From contig BCKH01000002.1 of NCBI GenBank assembly GCA_001600555.1, positions 3,203,964-3,267,963 of the forward strand: a stretch of DNA of 64,000 nt, in the 5' to 3' direction. Position 1 is the stretch's first letter; each line of letters opens with the position of its first letter. Made by a program: the position numbers and the translations under genes. The notes below the pieces were generated by a model. That model saw only the letters and a program-made list of their open reading frames with translations. It searched no databases and was not told the origin of the DNA. The DNA is from Albophoma yamanashiensis (Eukaryota > Ascomycota > Sordariomycetes > Hypocreales > Ophiocordycipitaceae). This document shows, in pieces, positions 61,227-64,000 of this stretch.

Positions 61227-64000
61227 TTACATCGTGCTGCCGTTCTCCGCGCTCTCTGCAGGCTCGGGGTCGGTAGCGGCTGTGGCAACCTCGCCCGAGA
61301 TAGCATCGTGCCCCCCCGACAATAGATCCCTTGGCGGAACTGCCTTCATCTCCAGCATGTCGTGATCGTTGGCCAGCCGCTCTTGTTCCTCGAAGGTAAA
61401 GGCATCCGACAAATTGACGGCGAGGAACGTCTTTGGCAATTTGACTCTGCATCAATGTGAGTACTTCGAGGTTCAAATGCACATTACGTGAGAGATCTGA
61501 ACGACTTACTGGTTGAACTTGGCTCGCAGCGTCTTGATGACCTGAAGCCAATCCGCATGCGGCGTCAAACTGCGTCTAGGCGCGCACCCTATGCAATGCC
61601 GACTGTCGAGTTGGACGTGCAGCGGGTCAAAGACGTGACATCCCGGGCTGATCGTGATGCGGATGCTATACGTAAAAGTAGGCTCGTCGCCAGAGATGCT
61701 CTCCGCGGGCGGCTTCACCTCGGACTCGTACAGCTCGAAGCAAATCTGAGACAGGTAGTCGAGCTCCGGGATGGTGCTGCGCTTGATCTTCGTTTCGATG
61801 CCTCCTTCGATGATGCAGTTGAGCAGCGTGTAAATGTGCGACTCCTTGGTGAAATAGAAGAACGACTTTGCGTCGTTGGATGCCTGCATCTCCTCGAGGT
61901 CCTGGACAATCTCCTTGAGCAGCGGCAGGGACGTCAAGAGTCCAATCTCGAGCTTCTCGCTGTCTGAGATTCCGTACTCCTGGGGGCAGATGAAATCGAA
62001 CAGGACCTTTGCGAGGCGGTACAGCTCCTGCAGAGGGTCATTTCGTGGATCTGGCTTCGTTGAAGTCTGATGGGTGCCTTTGTAGAGCCGGAAGTATTGC
62101 TCAGGCGGGCCTTCCTCGTTCAGGTGCCTCAGGCCGTTGAGGAACGATCGCCGTCGGAAGATTTTCTTGACGCCGGCTCCGCGGTTGGAAGCATCCGTCT
62201 TATCCGACCCGTCGGGGGATGAGTTCTGGCTCTTCTCCCCCTTAGGATCCTCCGAGGCTCTGCTCTCCTCCGACTCCTTGGACCTCCCCTCCTTGACGCC
62301 GTACTCCTCATCCAGCATGTTCTTGGGCGGCGTGAAGACCCACTCCAGGAATTGGCGGTTATGCAGGGCGTCAAACTTCATCGTGTCGTACAGCTCCGAG
62401 ATCTTGCTAGGATCGACCTTTTCGCCGTCACAAAACTCAGCGAAGAGCTTCTCCCAGCGTTCGCGGAACAGCTCGGCATCCTCGCCGCTGCACCATCGAG
62501 ATTGGATGCTGGTAACGGCATTGGCGTGCGACAGCGCCGACGAGATGGACGTGCTGGAGCCTTCCCCGGTGAGCGGGAGCTTCTCGGTGCTGGGATTGGA
62601 TATTGACCCGAGTGAGGCAGCGGCGCCACTGTACAGCTTGCCGTAGTTGTATTGCATGACGCGACGGTGGAAGTTCATGAGCTGCACCACCCGGGTCTGC
62701 ACCTCGGATGGCTCCGGCGTGTTATCCGGCCAAGCGAACTGCGCGGGTCGCTCGTTGCCCTTTCGTAGGAGGCCCTTGAGCTTCTTCTTGACCTTGTCAG
62801 TCTCGTCCTTTGCAGCGTTGGAGTCATCCAACAGGTCTTTGCGGATTGTGATGAAGTCTTCGGGGATTTCCTTTCTCCCCAGGAATGAAGCAGCCCAAAT
62901 TTGCGCACTGGCAGTCACACGGCGTTCGGAGCTGCTGTAGACATGGACTTCGTCGAGAATGTCTCTGTTGAGCAACATCAGGTCGTTACGCATGTTTTCA
63001 CCCAGCTCCTGCGCCTGGTATCGTGCGGAATGCGTCGGTTCGCCACCCCACTTGACGATGAGCTGTAGCTTGTCAAGAACCAAGCGTTCCTCGGCCGCGG
63101 TGAACTTGGACATGGTCACGCCCGACAGAGAATCGTGTCGCTTAGACTTGGGAGGATGGTCGAAGTCCTTGCCCGGGCTCCCTTCGCCGGAGTCTTCGAT
63201 CTCGACTTCGGCGTTTTCATCAACGTCCGGCATCTCGTGGACCACCTCCTGAACGGGCACCTCTTCGGTCTTCTTTTTGCGGAACATAGGCTTGATCTGA
63301 ACCTTGGTTCCGGCCCAGCTCCCCTTCTTCACTAGCACATTCCTCAATGCCTTGAGCTTTGCACGGTCCTCAACTCCGAGCTCGTACGCGACATCGACGG
63401 CTTGTATGACGCTCGCCAAAGCAGCCTCCCCAATCAACAAGACCTCCTCCTGGTAGCCCTTGAGGAGCTCAATGAATGGCTCGGTGTGGAATGTGAACTT
63501 GTACTTTTGCTTGGGGGTACGATCTGCGTGTCGAATCACAGACACCATGCCCTTGAGCTTCCACGAGTGCTTCGGTGGCGGCGGTGCAGCCGCATCTTCT
63601 CCATTCTGCGCAGGAGGAGCAGGAGTGGTTGTGGTTGTAGTCTGGGCCGATGAGGCAGCGGAGGCTGTGCCAGGCAGCCTGAGATCTGGAGGTGGTGGAG
63701 GAAGCTTGGGACTCGTTGCCTTGCCTTGACCCATCGAGTCGAGTGCGCTTTCAGTCTTTGACGAGCCGGCTTCACTCGAGCCCGAACGTGTGGAGTCGGG
63801 GTGCTGAGGCTCTGCATTGGACGGTGGAGCGCCACCTCCGTTGGTCGCTTGAATTGTAATTGCGGCCGAAGAGCCAGACTGTGGCTCACGCTCTTTCAAG
63901 GCATTTGTTGCCCGTGCAAGAGGATCAATGTCCGACACGGTAGGAGAAGGCAACGGGGAAGTGACACCGCCGCGACGCAGCCTCTCCTTGACAAACATGT
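61227..64000 (-). CDS. VIP1: Inositol hexakisphosphate/heptakisphosphate kinase Vip1 (Asp1), C-terminal phosphatase half (runs off right edge)
   Basis: Minus-strand partial gene: exon 61510 to beyond 64000, 63-nt intron 61447-61509, last exon 61227-61446. The first visible residues (MFVKERLRRGGVTSPLPSPT) match the end of the ATP-grasp kinase domain, which lies outside the window. A Ser/Pro/Thr-rich linker precedes the histidine-acid-phosphatase-like domain, with catalytic motif GMVSVIRHADRTPKQKYKF (+ strand near 63535), IVKWGGEPTHSARYQ, VHVYSSSERRVTASAQIW, FICPQEYGI and ITISPGCHVFDPLHVQL. The last exon adds VKLPKTFLAVNLSDAFTFEE and an acidic tail. Known role: a bifunctional cytosolic enzyme making and removing the 1-pyrophosphate on inositol phosphates, affecting polarity and phosphate signalling. 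Several charged insertions (about 61-63 kb) enlarge the phosphatase domain, as in other fungi. Confidence 0.94.

Noticed and set aside
60714..61325. 203-codon plus-strand frame at the VIP1 3' end
   Set aside because: Overlaps the last VIP1 exon in antisense and has no recognisable domain; codons look like antisense noise.
1..64000. CRISPR arrays, prophage or bacterial operon features
   Set aside because: Spliceosomal introns, eukaryotic families and gene spacing throughout show nuclear fungal DNA; no spaced direct-repeat array is present.
1..64000. Biosynthetic gene cluster (NRPS/PKS/terpene)
   Set aside because: No backbone enzyme is present; the transporter, RTA1 and regulator genes alone do not make a metabolite cluster.

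Overview
The window is nuclear DNA of a filamentous ascomycete (Pezizomycotina, most likely a Sordariomycete close to Hypocreales; the species cannot be fixed from sequence alone). The signs are compact genes with 47-80 nt GT-AG introns and CTRAC/CTAAC-type branch sites, GC-rich coding DNA, intron-bearing nuclear tRNAs, Zn2Cys6 and GATA regulators, an RTA1-family protein, and housekeeping proteins (TIF35, CHO2, SVF1, VIP1) that match fungal families. No operons, CRISPR arrays, intact transposons or viral genes were seen.

Layout. 0-24 kb is a housekeeping stretch: the 5' end of a CSC1/OSCA-like channel gene (runs off the left edge), a Pro/Gln/Tyr-rich CYSTM protein, eIF3g (TIF35), phosphatidylethanolamine N-methyltransferase (CHO2), a secreted lactonase-type beta-propeller, a Zn2Cys6 regulator, a large DUF676 serine lipase and an RBR-type E3 ubiquitin ligase. 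24.7-25.2 kb holds three intron-containing tRNA-Ala(AGC) genes, two of them only 13 nt apart. 26-37.5 kb carries a mitochondrial K+/H+ exchange protein, SVF1, an AreB-type GATA factor with two possible starts, a 193-residue orphan gene, a strongly divergent histone H4 variant, and a membrane-anchored GNAT acetyltransferase. 39-48.5 kb looks like a small efflux/membrane-stress group: an ABCC transporter, an RTA1-family protein and a divergently placed Zn2Cys6 regulator. 48.9-50.8 kb is a decayed gene that also left a fragment in the ABCC promoter. A formamidase/acetamidase and a MOSC protein follow. 53.7-61.2 kb is a gene-poor stretch, and the right edge holds the phosphatase half of the inositol-pyrophosphate kinase VIP1.

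Points that most deserve a second look: (1) the H4 variant, with a rewritten N-terminal tail lacking the K16 equivalent, a C-terminal extension and a 16-nt microexon; (2) the areB locus, where a 447-nt intron separates two possible N-termini and carries seven HGATAR sites just upstream of the second start; (3) the tRNA-Ala pair with no Pol III stop between them; (4) the dead gene at 48.9-50.8 kb, where deleting the extra copies of two short tandem duplications restores one reading frame across both sites; (5) long perfect palindromes built on TACTCCGTAC scattered through intergenic DNA. All exon joins were read by eye from splice consensus and frame continuity, without transcript data.
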